A stretch of DNA of 64,000 nucleotides from Halobacteriales archaeon QS_4_69_225 (GTDB lineage Archaea; Halobacteriota; Halobacteria; Halobacteriales; Haloarculaceae): the NCBI GenBank assembly GCA_003020965.1, contig PXRL01000011.1, forward strand, positions 57,501-121,500. Reading direction: 5' to 3'. This document shows, in pieces, positions 23,688 to 33,367 of this stretch; position 1 is the first letter of the stretch; each line of letters opens with the position of its first letter. A program made the position numbers and the translations under genes. The notes beneath the pieces were generated by a model. The model saw only the letters and a list, made by a program, of their open reading frames with translations. It did no database searches and was not told the DNA's origin.

Positions 23688-24806
23688 GTGCGCGTCCTGA
23701 ACTACCTCGAACTCGCCGCCCTGCTCGACCGCAGCGGCATCGGGACGGCGACCCGACAGCAGCGGACGGCCCTCGCCGACGCCGGCGTCGAGGTGGTCAC
23801 CTCGCCGTGGAGCGGCGGCGACCCCTCGACGGCCCTCGCCGAACGGGTCGCCGGCGAGCCGCTGTTCGAGCGGTACGACGTCGCTCACTGCAACCTGGTC
23901 GGCCCGGGGTCGGTCGCGGTCGCCCGCCACGCCCGCCGCCGTGGGGTGCCGCTGGTGCTGCACGCCCACGTCACCCGCGAGGACTTCGCCGAGAGCTTCC
24001 GCGGGTCGACGGCCGTCGCGCCGGCCCTGGGGCGGTACCTCCGGTGGTTCTACTCGCAGGCGGACCTGGTGCTGTGTCCGAGCGACTACACCCGCCGGAC
24101 GCTGGAGTCGTACCCCGTCGAGGCGCCGATCCGGCCGGTGACCAACGGCGTCGACCTCGGGTCGCTGTCGGGCTTCGAGTCGCTCCGGGGGCCGTACCGC
24201 CGCCGGTACGACCTCGAGGGGACGGTCGTCTTCGCGGTCGGCAACGTCTTCGAGCGGAAGGGGGTGTCGACGTTCTGCCGGCTGGCGAGGGAGACGGACG
24301 ACCTTGAGTTCGCCTGGTTCGGGCCGTACGACACCGGCCCGCAGGCCTCCCGGACCGTCCGGCGGTGGGTGACCGACCCGCCGGCGGACGTCACCTTCAC
24401 CGGCTGGGTCGACGACAAGCGCGGCGCCTTCGCCGCCGGCGACGTCTTCTGTTTCCCCGCGAAGGTCGAAAACCAGGGGCTGGTCGTCCTCGAGGCGATG
24501 GCCTGCGGCAAGCCGGTCGTCCTCCGTGACATCCCGGTGTTCCGGGAGTTCTACGCCGACGGCGAGGACTGTCTGCTCTGCTCGACGCGGGCGGAGTTCC
24601 GCGAGGCCGTCGAGCGGCTGGCCGACGACCCCGACCTGCGCGAGCGGCTGGGAGCCAACGCTCGCGAGACGGCCCGCGAGCACGGCCTCGACCGGGTGGG
24701 CGAGGAGCTGCGGGACGCCTACGCCGAGGCCCGGCGGCGGGCCTCCGGTGACTCCGATTCCGGCGACTCCGATTCCGGCGTCGACGCCGGAGTCGCAACC
24801 GATTAG
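23688..24806 (+). CDS. Family 4-type glycosyltransferase (first of a pair)
   Basis: 372 residues from GTG (MRVLNYLELAALLDRSGIGT). GT-B features: acceptor half with HCNLVGPGSVAVARHARRRG and VLHAHVTREDFAESFRGS; donor half with VFAVGNVFERKGVSTFCRLA and PAKVENQGLVVLEAMACGKP (the E-x7-E motif). The last 20 residues are a Ser/Asp repeat (GDSDSGDSDSG). There is no signal or membrane segment, so it acts at the inner face of the membrane or in the cytoplasm, probably on a lipid or sugar acceptor. A second glycosyltransferase gene starts 24 bp downstream; the pair likely acts in sequence on one glycan or glycolipid. Confidence 0.87.
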   Translation: MRVLNYLELAALLDRSGIGTATRQQRTALADAGVEVVTSPWSGGDPSTALAERVAGEPLFERYDVAHCNLVGPGSVAVARHARRRGVPLVLHAHVTREDFAESFRGSTAVAPALGRYLRWFYSQADLVLCPSDYTRRTLESYPVEAPIRPVTNGVDLGSLSGFESLRGPYRRRYDLEGTVVFAVGNVFERKGVSTFCRLARETDDLEFAWFGPYDTGPQASRTVRRWVTDPPADVTFTGWVDDKRGAFAAGDVFCFPAKVENQGLVVLEAMACGKPVVLRDIPVFREFYADGEDCLLCSTRAEFREAVERLADDPDLRERLGANARETAREHGLDRVGEELRDAYAEARRRASGDSDSGDSDSGVDAGVATD

Positions 24807-24830
24807 ACCCCGGTGGGCGAAGCCGGCCGC

Positions 24831-25922
24831 ATGCAGACCGTCGCGGCGTTCACCGACACCTACCTCCCGACGGTCAACGGCGTCACCTACACGCTCCGGA
24901 CCTGGCGGGACCGCTGGGAGCGGCGCGGCGGGCGGATGGGCGTCGTCTACCCGGGCGGCGACGGCTACGACCCCGAGAGCCGGGAGTATCCGGTCTCCAG
25001 CGTCGGGTTCCCGTTCTATCCGGGGTTCCGGTTCGGCCTGCCGGGCGTCCCCGACGCCGCCCGCGAGCTGCGGCCCGACGTCGTCCACGCACACACGCCG
25101 TTCACGCTGGGGCTCGCGGCCCGGCGGCTCGCCGTCGACCGCGACCTGCCGCTGGTGGTCTCCTACCACACCCCCGCCGGCGAGTACGCCGACTACATCA
25201 GCGACGCCTTCGCCGGCGTCGTCCGCCACGCCGCCGACCGCTACGAGCAGTGGTTCTTCGGGCAGGCCGACGCGGTGGTCGTCCCTTCGGAGACGGCCGC
25301 CGACCGGGTCGACGGCCGGACGCCGACGCACGTCGTCTCCAACGGCGTCGACACCGAGCGGTTCGCGCCGGCCGACGACGCGGCGATCGCGGCCTTCCGG
25401 GACCGTCACGACCTCCCCGACGGCCCGCTCGTCGGTTACACCGGCCGCCACGGCTACGAGAAGCGGCTCGGGGACCTGCTGGCGGCGACGGCCGGCCTCG
25501 ACGTCGGGGTCGTCCTCGCCGGCGACGGCCCCGCCCGGGCGGAGCTACGGCGCCGGGCGGCCGCCCGCGACGACGTTCGTTTCCTCGGCTTCCTCGACCG
25601 CGAGGCGCTGTCGACCTTCTACTCGGCGCTGGACGCCTTCGCCTTCCCCAGTCCCATCGAAACCCAGGGGCTGGTCGCCCTGGAGGCCGTCGCCTGCGGG
25701 ACGCCGGTCGTCGCCGTCGACGGCGGTGCCCTCTCGGAGTCGGTCGTCGGCGGCGAGACGGGGTATCACTTCCCGCCGGGCGACGTCGACGGCTTCCGGG
25801 CGGCGATACGGCGGGTCCTCGACGAGACGGCGGCGCTGTCGGCCCGGTGTCGGCGGCGGCGGCCGGAGCTGGACGTCGAGCGATCCATCGAGCGGCTGTC
25901 GGCGGTCTACGACGGCCTCTAA
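24831..25922 (+). CDS. Family 4-type glycosyltransferase (second of a pair)
   Basis: 363 residues. [20 protein letters not shown] is the typical start of mannosyl/sulfoquinovosyl transferase-like GT4 enzymes, with [20 protein letters not shown] and [16 protein letters not shown] in the acceptor half. The donor half has [35 protein letters not shown] (E-x7-E) and [11 protein letters not shown]. This pattern is seen in enzymes glycosylating membrane lipids (PimB/SQD2-like), so a haloarchaeal glycolipid role is plausible but not proven. ATG at 24831 matches the family start. It converges with ribL, overlapping by 4 bp. Confidence 0.88.
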   Translation: MQTVAAFTDTYLPTVNGVTYTLRTWRDRWERRGGRMGVVYPGGDGYDPESREYPVSSVGFPFYPGFRFGLPGVPDAARELRPDVVHAHTPFTLGLAARRLAVDRDLPLVVSYHTPAGEYADYISDAFAGVVRHAADRYEQWFFGQADAVVVPSETAADRVDGRTPTHVVSNGVDTERFAPADDAAIAAFRDRHDLPDGPLVGYTGRHGYEKRLGDLLAATAGLDVGVVLAGDGPARAELRRRAAARDDVRFLGFLDREALSTFYSALDAFAFPSPIETQGLVALEAVACGTPVVAVDGGALSESVVGGETGYHFPPGDVDGFRAAIRRVLDETAALSARCRRRRPELDVERSIERLSAVYDGL

Positions 25923-26341
25923 CAGCGCCGCCGGCAGATTCGCTCGACGATGTGGCCCGTCGATAGCACCCGCTCGTCGCCCTCGCGGGCGGAGGCCCGC
26001 GCCACCTCGCAGTCGATTCCCTCCTCGGCGAGGGCCGCCGACAGCGCCTCCTCGTCGTGGTGCTGGTCGTGGCCCAGGACGATCACGTCGGGGTCGATGT
26101 CGCGGATGGGGACGAAGAAGTCCTCGGTGTGGCCGAGACGGGCCTCGTCGACCGGTTCCAGCGCCCCGACCATCTCCCGGCGCTGGGCGTCCGGGACGAC
26201 CGGCGCCGGCTTGTGGGTGACGTTGGCCGAGCGGGCGACGATGACGTGCAGCCGCTCGCCCATCGCGGCGGCCTCTCCGAGGTAGTGGAGGTGGCCGGGG
26301 TGCAGCAGGTCGAAGGTGCCCTGTGCGACGACGCGTCTCAT
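25919..26341 (-). CDS. ribL: FAD synthase
   Basis: 140 residues, a small nucleotidyltransferase of the HIGH superfamily. [20 protein letters not shown] holds the nucleotide-binding HPGH, and [20 protein letters not shown] and [20 protein letters not shown] complete the pattern. Archaeal RibL adenylylates FMN to FAD. The C-terminus ERICRRRC carries two Cys, a feature of RibL proteins. The JAMM-protease gene is 1 bp upstream, so the two share an mRNA. Confidence 0.92.
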   Translation of the reverse strand: MRRVVAQGTFDLLHPGHLHYLGEAAAMGERLHVIVARSANVTHKPAPVVPDAQRREMVGALEPVDEARLGHTEDFFVPIRDIDPDVIVLGHDQHHDEEALSAALAEEGIDCEVARASAREGDERVLSTGHIVERICRRRC

Positions 26342-26342
26342 C

Positions 26343-26846
26343 TCACCGCAGCTCCCGGTCGATGTCGGCCTGCGTGAAGTCGAAGAACTGCTCGTCCGGG
26401 GGCTCGACGTCGAGCACGTCGAGGTCGGTCGGCTCGCCGTCGGTGTCGAAGGCCTGCCAGTCCGTGCGGCCGTACGGCGCGCCGACGATGATGTGGACGT
26501 CGCCCCGGGAGAACGTCGCCAGGTCGGCGTCGCTCGGGCGCAACACCCCGTTGGGGTGGGAGTGGACCGAGCCGACGCTCTTGAGGTCGTTCGGCATGTA
26601 GGTCGGCTTGAACTCCGCGCTGACGGGGTTGGTCTTCGTCCCCGGCGCGAGGAGGACGTCGGTGATGACGGTCCCGTCGCGGTCGAGCCCCAGCGTCCGG
26701 GCGTCCTCGCCGCGGAGTTGACCCATGTACTCGTCGGGGTGGCTGTCCTCGGAGGCCTGCAGCGCGAACTCGAGGGCGTCGTCGGCGATGCCGAGAACCT
26801 CGCTCGACCGGAACAGCGACGGGGTCCACGACCCGAGCAATCCCAT
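26343..26846 (-). CDS. JAMM (MPN+) metalloprotease, Mov34/PAD-1 family
   Basis: 167 residues. The zinc-protease motif is intact: [18 protein letters not shown] near residue 93 fits H-x-H-x7-S-x2-D, and an upstream Glu lies in [13 protein letters not shown] proteins in haloarchaea include the desampylase that removes ubiquitin-like SAMP proteins from targets; this could be such an enzyme or a relative. ATG at 26846 gives [16 protein letters not shown], a plausible start; further upstream no homology is seen. It is co-transcribed with ribL. Confidence 0.82.
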   Translation of the reverse strand: MGLLGSWTPSLFRSSEVLGIADDALEFALQASEDSHPDEYMGQLRGEDARTLGLDRDGTVITDVLLAPGTKTNPVSAEFKPTYMPNDLKSVGSVHSHPNGVLRPSDADLATFSRGDVHIIVGAPYGRTDWQAFDTDGEPTDLDVLDVEPPDEQFFDFTQADIDRELR

Positions 26847-26949
26847 ACTTCTCCGTCCGGTTGCCCGACAACTAAGGCTTCCGATGGGACGGACCGGCCG
26901 TCCGGCCGACAACAACACGCTTAAACTCGACCGGAGCCGACGGTGGTCA

Positions 26950-28857
26950 ATGACTCAGTCCGCTGCCGGTGACGCCGGGTCGACCACCGACGACGGGGTG
27001 GTGTACGACCTCGGCCCCGACTGTACTCTCGATGACGTCGACGAGGGCGACCGCTATCTCGCGACGGTGAACGGTATCGTCGACTACGGCGTCTTCGTCG
27101 ACCTCTCCGACGACGTCTCCGGGCTCGTCCACGAGTCGAACCTCGAGGCCGACCCCGCGGTCGGCGACGAGCTGGTCGTCGAGCTGGTCGAGATCCGCGA
27201 CGACGGCGACCTCGGGTTCGCCGAGGCCGACGTCGACCCCGCCGTCGAGACCGTCGCGGTCGTCCACGGCGACGAGGTCGGCGTCGACGACCTGACCGAC
27301 CGCGTCGGCGACACCGTCCACCTCGAGGGCGACGTCGTCCAGGTCAAACAGACCGGTGGGCCGACGGTCTTCTCGGTCCGGGACGGCGCCGGCGTCGTGC
27401 CGTGTGCGGCCTTCGAGGAGGCCGGCGTCCGGGCCTACCCCGAGGTCGGCCTCGGCGACGTCGTCCGGGCGACGGGGGCCGTCGAGACCCGCGACGGTGC
27501 CGTCCAGCTGGAGGTCGACCGGCTCGTCAGCCTCCGCGGCGAGGCCGAAGCGGAGGTCCGCGAGCGGGTCGAGGCCGCCGTCGCCGAGCGGGCCGCCCCC
27601 GAGGACGTCGAACCGCTCATGGAGTGGCCGGCCTTCGAGACGCTCCACGACGACCTCGCGGCCGTCGCCGAGCGGCTCCGGCGGGCGGTGCTGTCCGGCC
27701 GGCCCATCCGGCTCCGCCACCACGCCGACGGCGACGGCATGTGCGCGTCGGTGCCGGTCCAGCTCGCCCTCGAACGGTTCCTCGCCGAGGTCCACGAGGA
27801 CCCCGAGGCGCCGCGGCATCTGTTCAAGCGGCTCCCCTCGAAGGCACCGTTCTACGAGATGGAAGACGTCACCCGGGACCTCAACTTCGCTCTGGAGGAC
27901 CGCGAACGGCACGGTCAGCGGCTGCCGCTGCTGTTCATGGTCGACAACGGCTCCACAGAGGAGGATACCCCGGCCTACCGGGCGCTGGACCAGTACGACG
28001 TCCCGGTCGTGGTGGTCGACCACCACCACCCCGACCCCGACGCCGTCGGCCCGCTCGTCGAGGAGCACGTCAACCCGTATCTCCACGACGAGGACTACCG
28101 GATCACGACCGGCATGATGTGCGTCGAGCTGGCGCGGATGATCGACCCCTCGCTGACCGGCGACCTCGAACACGTGCCGGCCGTCGCGGGGCTGTCGGAC
28201 CGCTCGAAGGCCGACGCCATGGACGACTACCTCGAGCTGGCCGCCGCGGCCGGCTACGACGAGGCCGACCTCCGGAACATCGGCGAGGCGCTGGACTACG
28301 CGGCCCACTGGCTCCGTTACGACGCCGGCGACAGCCTCATCGAGGACGTTCTCAACGTCGCCTGCGATGACCCCGAGCGGCACGCGAAGCTGGTCGAGTT
28401 CCTCGCCGACCGCGCCCGCCGCGACGTCGACGACCAGCTCGACGACGCCGAGCCCCACGTCGACCACGAGCGACTCGATAATGGCGCCCACCTCTACCGG
28501 CTCGACGTCGAGAACCACGCCCGCCGGTTCACCTACCCCGCCCCGGGCAAGACGACCGGCGAGCTCCACGACCGGAAGGTCAAGGAGACGGGCGACCCCG
28601 TCATCACTATCGGCTACGGCCCCGACTTCGCGGTGCTGCGGTCCGACGGCGTCCGGCTCGACATCCCGACCATGGTCGAGGAGCTGCAGGCGGAGTTCGA
28701 AGGCGCCGGCGTCTCCGGCGGCGGCCACCTCGTCGTCGGCTCCGTCAAGTTCGTCTCCGGCATGCGGGAACCGGTCGTCGACGCGCTGGTCGAGAGGATG
28801 GCCGACGCCGAACTCGACGAGGCGCTCCGGAGCACGCTCGTCCGCGACGACGACTGA
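26950..28857 (+). CDS. DHH-family phosphoesterase with N-terminal S1 and OB domains
   Basis: 635 residues. An S1-like RNA-binding domain comes first (about 35-90: GDRYLATVNGIVDYGVFVDL), then an OB-fold region (about 110-190: VFSVRDGAGVVPCAAFEEAG). The DHH nuclease core has HHADGDGMCA near 255, LFMVDNGSTEE near 328 and VVVDHHHPDPD near 354. The C-terminal DHHA1-like part has SGGGHLVVGSVKF near 590. The DHH motif is a true D-H-H, so metal-dependent phosphodiesterase activity is likely on RNA or DNA ends (RecJ/GAN-like family). Met at 26950 follows a TATA-like AACACGCTTAAA. It is a stand-alone gene. Confidence 0.85.
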   Translation: MTQSAAGDAGSTTDDGVVYDLGPDCTLDDVDEGDRYLATVNGIVDYGVFVDLSDDVSGLVHESNLEADPAVGDELVVELVEIRDDGDLGFAEADVDPAVETVAVVHGDEVGVDDLTDRVGDTVHLEGDVVQVKQTGGPTVFSVRDGAGVVPCAAFEEAGVRAYPEVGLGDVVRATGAVETRDGAVQLEVDRLVSLRGEAEAEVRERVEAAVAERAAPEDVEPLMEWPAFETLHDDLAAVAERLRRAVLSGRPIRLRHHADGDGMCASVPVQLALERFLAEVHEDPEAPRHLFKRLPSKAPFYEMEDVTRDLNFALEDRERHGQRLPLLFMVDNGSTEEDTPAYRALDQYDVPVVVVDHHHPDPDAVGPLVEEHVNPYLHDEDYRITTGMMCVELARMIDPSLTGDLEHVPAVAGLSDRSKADAMDDYLELAAAAGYDEADLRNIGEALDYAAHWLRYDAGDSLIEDVLNVACDDPERHAKLVEFLADRARRDVDDQLDDAEPHVDHERLDNGAHLYRLDVENHARRFTYPAPGKTTGELHDRKVKETGDPVITIGYGPDFAVLRSDGVRLDIPTMVEELQAEFEGAGVSGGGHLVVGSVKFVSGMREPVVDALVERMADAELDEALRSTLVRDDD

Positions 28858-28900
28858 GACCCGGCCGGCCGCTCCTCCGGCGAGCCGCCCGTCCCGGCGC

Positions 28901-30553
28901 TCAGGGCCGCCAGCCGACCACCCCCTCGCGGCCGCCGAACTCAATTCGCCGTACGAGTAGCGCCGTGACGGCGATACACACTGCGGCGGCGCCGACGACC
29001 GCCGTCGGCACCGACCGATCGTCCGGACCCGACCAGTCGGCCCGGAACACCGACGCGTAGTAGCTGGCGACGGCCGGGCCCTCGAGGGCGACGGCGACCT
29101 CGCGGTTCTCGGTCCGGGAGGTCCGCCCCCAGTTGAGGCTCCCGACGACCGCGGTGTCGTCGACGACGACGCCCTTCGAGTGGACCTTCTCGTAGCCGTC
29201 GGGGTCGTCGACGCGGGCCTCGAGGTCCCAGCCCTCGGCGTCGGCCCGGCGGTTCAGCCACGCCGCCAGCGCCTCGTTGTCCTCGCGGACGTACCAGCCG
29301 CTCGAGAGGTGGACCCGGACGGTCACGCCGCGGTCGGCAGCCCGCAGGACGGCCCGCAGCAGGCGGTCGTCCCGGCTGCCGACGGTCACCTGCTGGACGA
29401 GCACCCGCTCGTCGGCGGCGTCGATCCGCGCGGCGACGGCGTCGGCAGCGTTGTCGGGCCCGACGAGCACCGTCGCCGCCTCGACCGATACCCGGCGCGG
29501 GTCGTGTCGCGTCGGGAACTCGCCGACCGCGGGATCGGCGGCGGCGAACGTCCGACCCTCGCGGTAGCGCCCCCAGGGGGTCGCCGCCCGCCAGCCGCGG
29601 TCGGTCGCGTGGAGCCCCGCCAGCGCGTCGGCCGCCTCGGCGTCCTCGAGGACGACGCCCCAGCCCCGGCTCGACATGCCGCCCGTGCCGGCCGGCTTGA
29701 AGTTCTCCGTCAGCACGAGCGCCCGGTCGTCGACGACGGCGTACTTCGGGTGGTGGTAATCGTACCTCGCGTACGGGCCGGTCGGGAGGCGGACGTCGAC
29801 GCCCGCCGCCGAGAGCCGGTCGAGCAGCCTCGCCTGGCGGTCGGTCATCCCGCCGACGGGCGACCCGTCGAGAAGGACGCGGACCTCGACGCCGCGGTCG
29901 TGCGCCGCCAGCAGCGCCTCGACGACCCGCTCGGAGGTGAGCGTGTAGCCGGCGAGCAGCAGGCGGTCATCGGCGCGGCGGAGCGTCTCGACGGTCCGAT
30001 CCGGCGCGTCCGGGAGGACGAACGCCGTCGCCGGGCCACCGTCCGTCCGGACCGGCGCCAGATCAGTCGCGCCGAGCGGGCGCCAGGCGCCGCGGGAGAC
30101 GTTCCACACCTCCGCCTCCGGGGCGTCCCGGTAGCGGGTCGCGGCGACGGTGTCGGTCCCCCGCCGGAGCCGGAGGTCGTCGCCGCCGTTGGCGAGACGC
30201 AGCCGACCGTCCAGCCCGACGACCGGGGCGTCGGCGTGGGCCGCCGCGGCCTCCGGCGTCGTCGAGAGGGCGACCGTTCCCGACAGCGTCCGGTTCGGGA
30301 GCCTCGCCGTCGACGTGCCGTCGGTCAGCGTCCAGCCGGTCGTGTTCGTCGCCCGCGGGAACCGGACGACGACGAACTCGCCGGGGTCGCCGCGCTCGAC
30401 GGGGTCGGGGTAAACGGCGACGAGCGTCGCGTTCGCCGTGTTCGACGCGTCCGTCGCGTCCGTGCCGGTACTCGCGGCCACGGCGACGCCCGGAGCGGCC
30501 GCGACGGTGACGAGTGCGACGGCGAGCACGGCGACGAGCGGACGAGAGCGCAC
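28901..30553 (-). CDS. Secreted, membrane-anchored phospholipase D-like protein
   Basis: 550 residues. An N-terminal Sec signal is visible (MRSRPLVAVLAVALVTVAAA). A beta-rich lamin-tail-like region follows (about 40-150, FVVVRFPRATNTTGWTLTDG). There are two PLD modules with variant HKD motifs: HHPKYAVVDDRALVLTENF near 265 and VHSKGVVVDDTAVVGSLNWG near 460. A C-terminal helix (AVVGAAAVCIAVTALLVRRI) would anchor it, leaving the enzyme outside the cell. Paired HKD motifs form one active site for a phosphodiester substrate (phospholipid or nucleic acid); which one is unknown. Confidence 0.85.
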   Translation of the reverse strand: MRSRPLVAVLAVALVTVAAAPGVAVAASTGTDATDASNTANATLVAVYPDPVERGDPGEFVVVRFPRATNTTGWTLTDGTSTARLPNRTLSGTVALSTTPEAAAAHADAPVVGLDGRLRLANGGDDLRLRRGTDTVAATRYRDAPEAEVWNVSRGAWRPLGATDLAPVRTDGGPATAFVLPDAPDRTVETLRRADDRLLLAGYTLTSERVVEALLAAHDRGVEVRVLLDGSPVGGMTDRQARLLDRLSAAGVDVRLPTGPYARYDYHHPKYAVVDDRALVLTENFKPAGTGGMSSRGWGVVLEDAEAADALAGLHATDRGWRAATPWGRYREGRTFAAADPAVGEFPTRHDPRRVSVEAATVLVGPDNAADAVAARIDAADERVLVQQVTVGSRDDRLLRAVLRAADRGVTVRVHLSSGWYVREDNEALAAWLNRRADAEGWDLEARVDDPDGYEKVHSKGVVVDDTAVVGSLNWGRTSRTENREVAVALEGPAVASYYASVFRADWSGPDDRSVPTAVVGAAAVCIAVTALLVRRIEFGGREGVVGWRP

Positions 30554-30600
30554 ACGGCGGGCTGGTCCCGTCCCGGTATAAGAACCTGTGGTCAGCCTAT

Positions 30601-30765
30601 GCGGCCATGTTTAGTCGCGCGAGAGTCGGCCGGTCAGCCGACATCGGGCGGGACCTCGAACGGGGCCGACCGCTCGCGGAGCGAGGCCGAGCGAGCACAG
30701 CGAGAGAGGCCTCGTGATGAAGCGAGCGGGAGGGGGCATTCGCAACATCACCGTCACCGCTGAGG
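30601..30765 (+). repeat. Dispersed repeat family B, copy 3 (most complete)
   Basis: Starts GCGGCCATGTTTAGTCGCGC, passes GGCCGGTCAGCCGACATCGG and the core GGGACCTCGAACGGGGCCGA, and ends GCGGGAGGGGGCATTCGCAA. Its left half aligns with copy 1 (9205) and its right end with copy 2 (23405). It occupies the gap between the PLD-like gene start and the HEAT-protein gene end. Confidence 0.75.
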
Positions 30766-30797
30766 TCCGCCAATCCCTATTAACTGAAAGCTACTGC

Positions 30798-32093
30798 CTA
30801 CGCGGTTGCCTCGCGGGCCTTCTCGGCCTCGGCCTGGACGGTGTAGGCGCGGTCGTCGTCGTGTTCGGCGGCGGCCTCCAGCGCGCGCTCGGTGCCGATC
30901 TGCACCAGTGCCCACGCCGCGGAGGCGCGGACCTCCGTGGGCTCGGAGTCGTCGTCGAGGACGTCCGAAAGCGGCTCGATCGCGCGGGTGTCGCCGATGA
31001 GCCCCAGCGCGCGGGCGGCCTGCGAGCGGACGCTCGGCGCCTCGTCGGCCAGGGCGACGGCGACGGCTCCGGTGGCCTCGTGGCTGCCGATCTCGCCGAG
31101 CGCCCGCAGCGTCACCTTCTGCAGCGGCGGATTGCCGCCGTCGACGAACTCCACGAGCGTGTCGACGGCCCGCTCGTCGCCGATCTTGCCCAGGACCTCG
31201 ATCTCCGGCTGGTTGCGCTTCTGGGCGGCCTCGTGCATCGGCTCGAAGGCCTCCTCGGGGCCGAGCCGCCGGAGGGCGTCGACGCAGTTTTCCTGCATGA
31301 ACCCCGACTCGAAGGCCTCGTAGGCGAGGACGATCCGCTCGGGGTCGTTTTCGGCCTCGGCGATGCGGACGACGTTTAGCTCCGGCGGGAAATCCTTGCG
31401 GTTCTCGCCGGTGATCCGGTCATAGAACCCCTGGACCTCGAGCTGTGCGACGACGCTGAGGTCGTCCCACTCCTCGGCGTCCTCGAGGTCGTCCGCGAGC
31501 GTCTCGGCGGCCGCCAGCAGCGCCGCGACGGTGTCGGCATCCTCGTCGGGATCGAGCCCGGCCGCGACGGTCGCCTCGCCGACGGCCTCGACGGCGCCGG
31601 CACGTGCCCCGAGATCGTCGCCGGCGGCGAACGTCTCGTCCAGCTCCGTCTCGGCGGCCTCCAGCAGCGTCTCGACGGCCGCTCGGACCTCGGGCTCGCC
31701 GTCCTCGGTCCAGCGGGTCTCTCGAACCGTCGCGGCGGCGTCCGCGAGCTGCTCTTCGACGTCTTCGGCGTACGGTCCGCGGGCGGTCTCCAGCTCCTCC
31801 CGGAGGTCGTCGGTCCGCGATTCCAGCTCCTCGGCCGGGTCGTCCTCGTCGTCCTCGTCGCCATCGTCCGGCCCGAGGTCCGCGCCCTCGAGGTCGTCGG
31901 CGACGGCCTCCAGCGTCGCCTCGACGTCGTCGAGGTCGGCCTCGGTCTCGGCGGCCTCGAGGGTCGATTCGACGTCGTCGAGCCGGTCGGCCAGCGAGTC
32001 GGCGGTCACCTCCGGCGCGGGCACGTCTTCGGTGTCGGCGCCGTCGGTGGCCTCGTCGGGCGCCTCCGGGTTCTCGTCGTCCCCGTTACTCAT
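30798..32093 (-). CDS. HEAT-repeat protein with acidic helical N-terminus
   Basis: 431 residues. The first 200 or so residues are extremely acidic and helical, likely coiled coil. The C-terminal 200 contain HEAT/PBS-lyase-like repeats: NDPERIVLAYEAFESGFMQE, GDERAVDTLVEFVDGGNPPL, VALADEAPSVRSQAARALGL, and DDDSEPTEVRASAAWALVQI. Such proteins are scaffolds for protein binding; a phycobilisome-lyase role is not implied. Met at 32093 is used, with a possible in-frame Met 39 bp upstream. It is a single gene with a family B repeat at its 3' side. Confidence 0.8.
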   Translation of the reverse strand: MSNGDDENPEAPDEATDGADTEDVPAPEVTADSLADRLDDVESTLEAAETEADLDDVEATLEAVADDLEGADLGPDDGDEDDEDDPAEELESRTDDLREELETARGPYAEDVEEQLADAAATVRETRWTEDGEPEVRAAVETLLEAAETELDETFAAGDDLGARAGAVEAVGEATVAAGLDPDEDADTVAALLAAAETLADDLEDAEEWDDLSVVAQLEVQGFYDRITGENRKDFPPELNVVRIAEAENDPERIVLAYEAFESGFMQENCVDALRRLGPEEAFEPMHEAAQKRNQPEIEVLGKIGDERAVDTLVEFVDGGNPPLQKVTLRALGEIGSHEATGAVAVALADEAPSVRSQAARALGLIGDTRAIEPLSDVLDDDSEPTEVRASAAWALVQIGTERALEAAAEHDDDRAYTVQAEAEKAREATA

Positions 32094-32173
32094 GTCCGAC
32101 GTTCCGGCGGAGCAGGGCAAGAGCGTTTCCATTCGCGGGACGTGCCCGGTCGGCACCGGAGCGGCACGACCGG

Positions 32174-32851
32174 TCAGCCGTCCCGCCAGTAGATGAACGG
32201 CGCGAGCACGAGGTACCCGACGGCGAACAACAGCAGCGACCGGGGGAACACCCGGCCGCCCACCTCCGGGAACAGCACGGCGAGCGCCTGCAGACCGCCC
32301 AGCACCAGTGCGTCCCGGGCGTACAGCTCCGGGTACGTGACGGGCGCGACCATCAGATACGTGAAGACGGCGGCGACGGCCAGCAGCACGGCCGGGTCGG
32401 TGATCCCCGCCAGGTACGCCACCGCGAGGATGGTCGCCGCCAGCGTCGTCTGGACGCCCTCCGTCTCCTCGGCGTGGCGGTCCTCGAGCATGTAGAAGCC
32501 GAGCCGGACGACGGCCATCGCGACGAACATAGCGGGGACGCCGACGGTGACGGCCGTCGCGGCGGGCGAGCCGTCGGTTCCCACGCGGGCGACGGCGTGG
32601 ACGAGCACTGCCGGCGCGACGCCGAAGGAGGCGACGTCGGCCAGGGAGTCGAGGTGGTCGCCGACCGGCGTCCCGCCCCGGGCCCGGGCGACGACGCCGT
32701 CGAGGCCGTCGGCGATGGCCGCCAGCAGGACGAGCCGGGCGGCGAGCGTCGGGTCGGCGGCGGCGACGGCCGCGGCGGCGAACCCCAGCGCCGCGTTGGT
32801 GACAGTGACGGCGTCGGCCAGCCCCAACTGCCCCAGGAAACGCGGCTGCAT
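32174..32851 (-). CDS. CDP-alcohol phosphatidyltransferase (archaetidylserine/phosphatidylserine synthase type)
   Basis: 225 residues, five or six membrane helices. The catalytic signature is DGLDGVVARARGGTPVGDHL followed by DSLADVASFGVAP near residue 48. This is the DG-x2-AR...G-x3-D-x3-D motif with the DSLAD-VASFG version typical of serine-transferring enzymes. In archaea this step attaches serine to CDP-archaeol in the membrane, giving archaetidylserine. It begins divergently 92 bp from the cupredoxin gene. Confidence 0.87.
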   Translation of the reverse strand: MQPRFLGQLGLADAVTVTNAALGFAAAAVAAADPTLAARLVLLAAIADGLDGVVARARGGTPVGDHLDSLADVASFGVAPAVLVHAVARVGTDGSPAATAVTVGVPAMFVAMAVVRLGFYMLEDRHAEETEGVQTTLAATILAVAYLAGITDPAVLLAVAAVFTYLMVAPVTYPELYARDALVLGGLQALAVLFPEVGGRVFPRSLLLFAVGYLVLAPFIYWRDG

Positions 32852-32943
32852 GCTCTGTCTCGTCGGTCGGCAACGGCCGTCTTAGTAGGTTCGCTTCCGC
32901 CCGCGACCGGGGGGCATATGTCCGTCGAACCCCCAGCAGGCGT

Positions 32944-33360
32944 ATGGACCGACGCGCGTTTCTCGCGACCGCCGGCGCGGCGGCGCTGTCGCCCGTCGCC
33001 GGCTGTCTGGACGGCGGCCTCTCGGAGTCGGAGTACGACGTCGGGATGTCCGCCAACGCCTTCCTGCCGGACAGCCACGAGGTCGCCGTCGGCGAGACGG
33101 TCGTCTGGGGCAACAACGGCTCCCGGAAGCACACCGTCACCGCCTACGAGAGCGCGATCCCCGAGGGGGCGGCGTTTTTCGCCTCCGGCGGCTTCGAGAC
33201 GACGACCGCCGCCCGCGAGGCCTGGGAGGACACCGGCGCGGGCAACATCGCTCCCGGCGAGACGTTCGCACACACCTTCGAGACGCCCGGCAGCTACGGC
33301 TACCTCTGTATCCCGCACGAGCCGAAGGGGATGGTCGGCGTCGTCGAGGTGTCGGAGTGA
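32944..33360 (+). CDS. Halocyanin-like blue copper lipoprotein (cupredoxin)
   Basis: 138 residues. The start MDRRAFLATAGAAALSPVAG ends in a lipobox Cys (residue 21), with an Arg pair as in Tat signals, so the protein is exported and lipid-anchored. The plastocyanin-type copper site is seen as His in GSRKHTVTAYE, then Cys, His and Met in YLCIPHEPKGM near the C-terminus. Halocyanins shuttle electrons at the outer membrane face. It converges on rps3ae after 7 bp. Confidence 0.9.
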   Translation: MDRRAFLATAGAAALSPVAGCLDGGLSESEYDVGMSANAFLPDSHEVAVGETVVWGNNGSRKHTVTAYESAIPEGAAFFASGGFETTTAAREAWEDTGAGNIAPGETFAHTFETPGSYGYLCIPHEPKGMVGVVEVSE

Positions 33361-33367
33361 CCCGGAC

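Noticed and set aside
24729..24800. Short GACTCCGATTCCGGC direct repeats, as a possible CRISPR or regulatory array
   Set aside because: They are the Ser/Asp codons at the end of the first glycosyltransferase, with no spacers. No CRISPR array was seen anywhere in the window.
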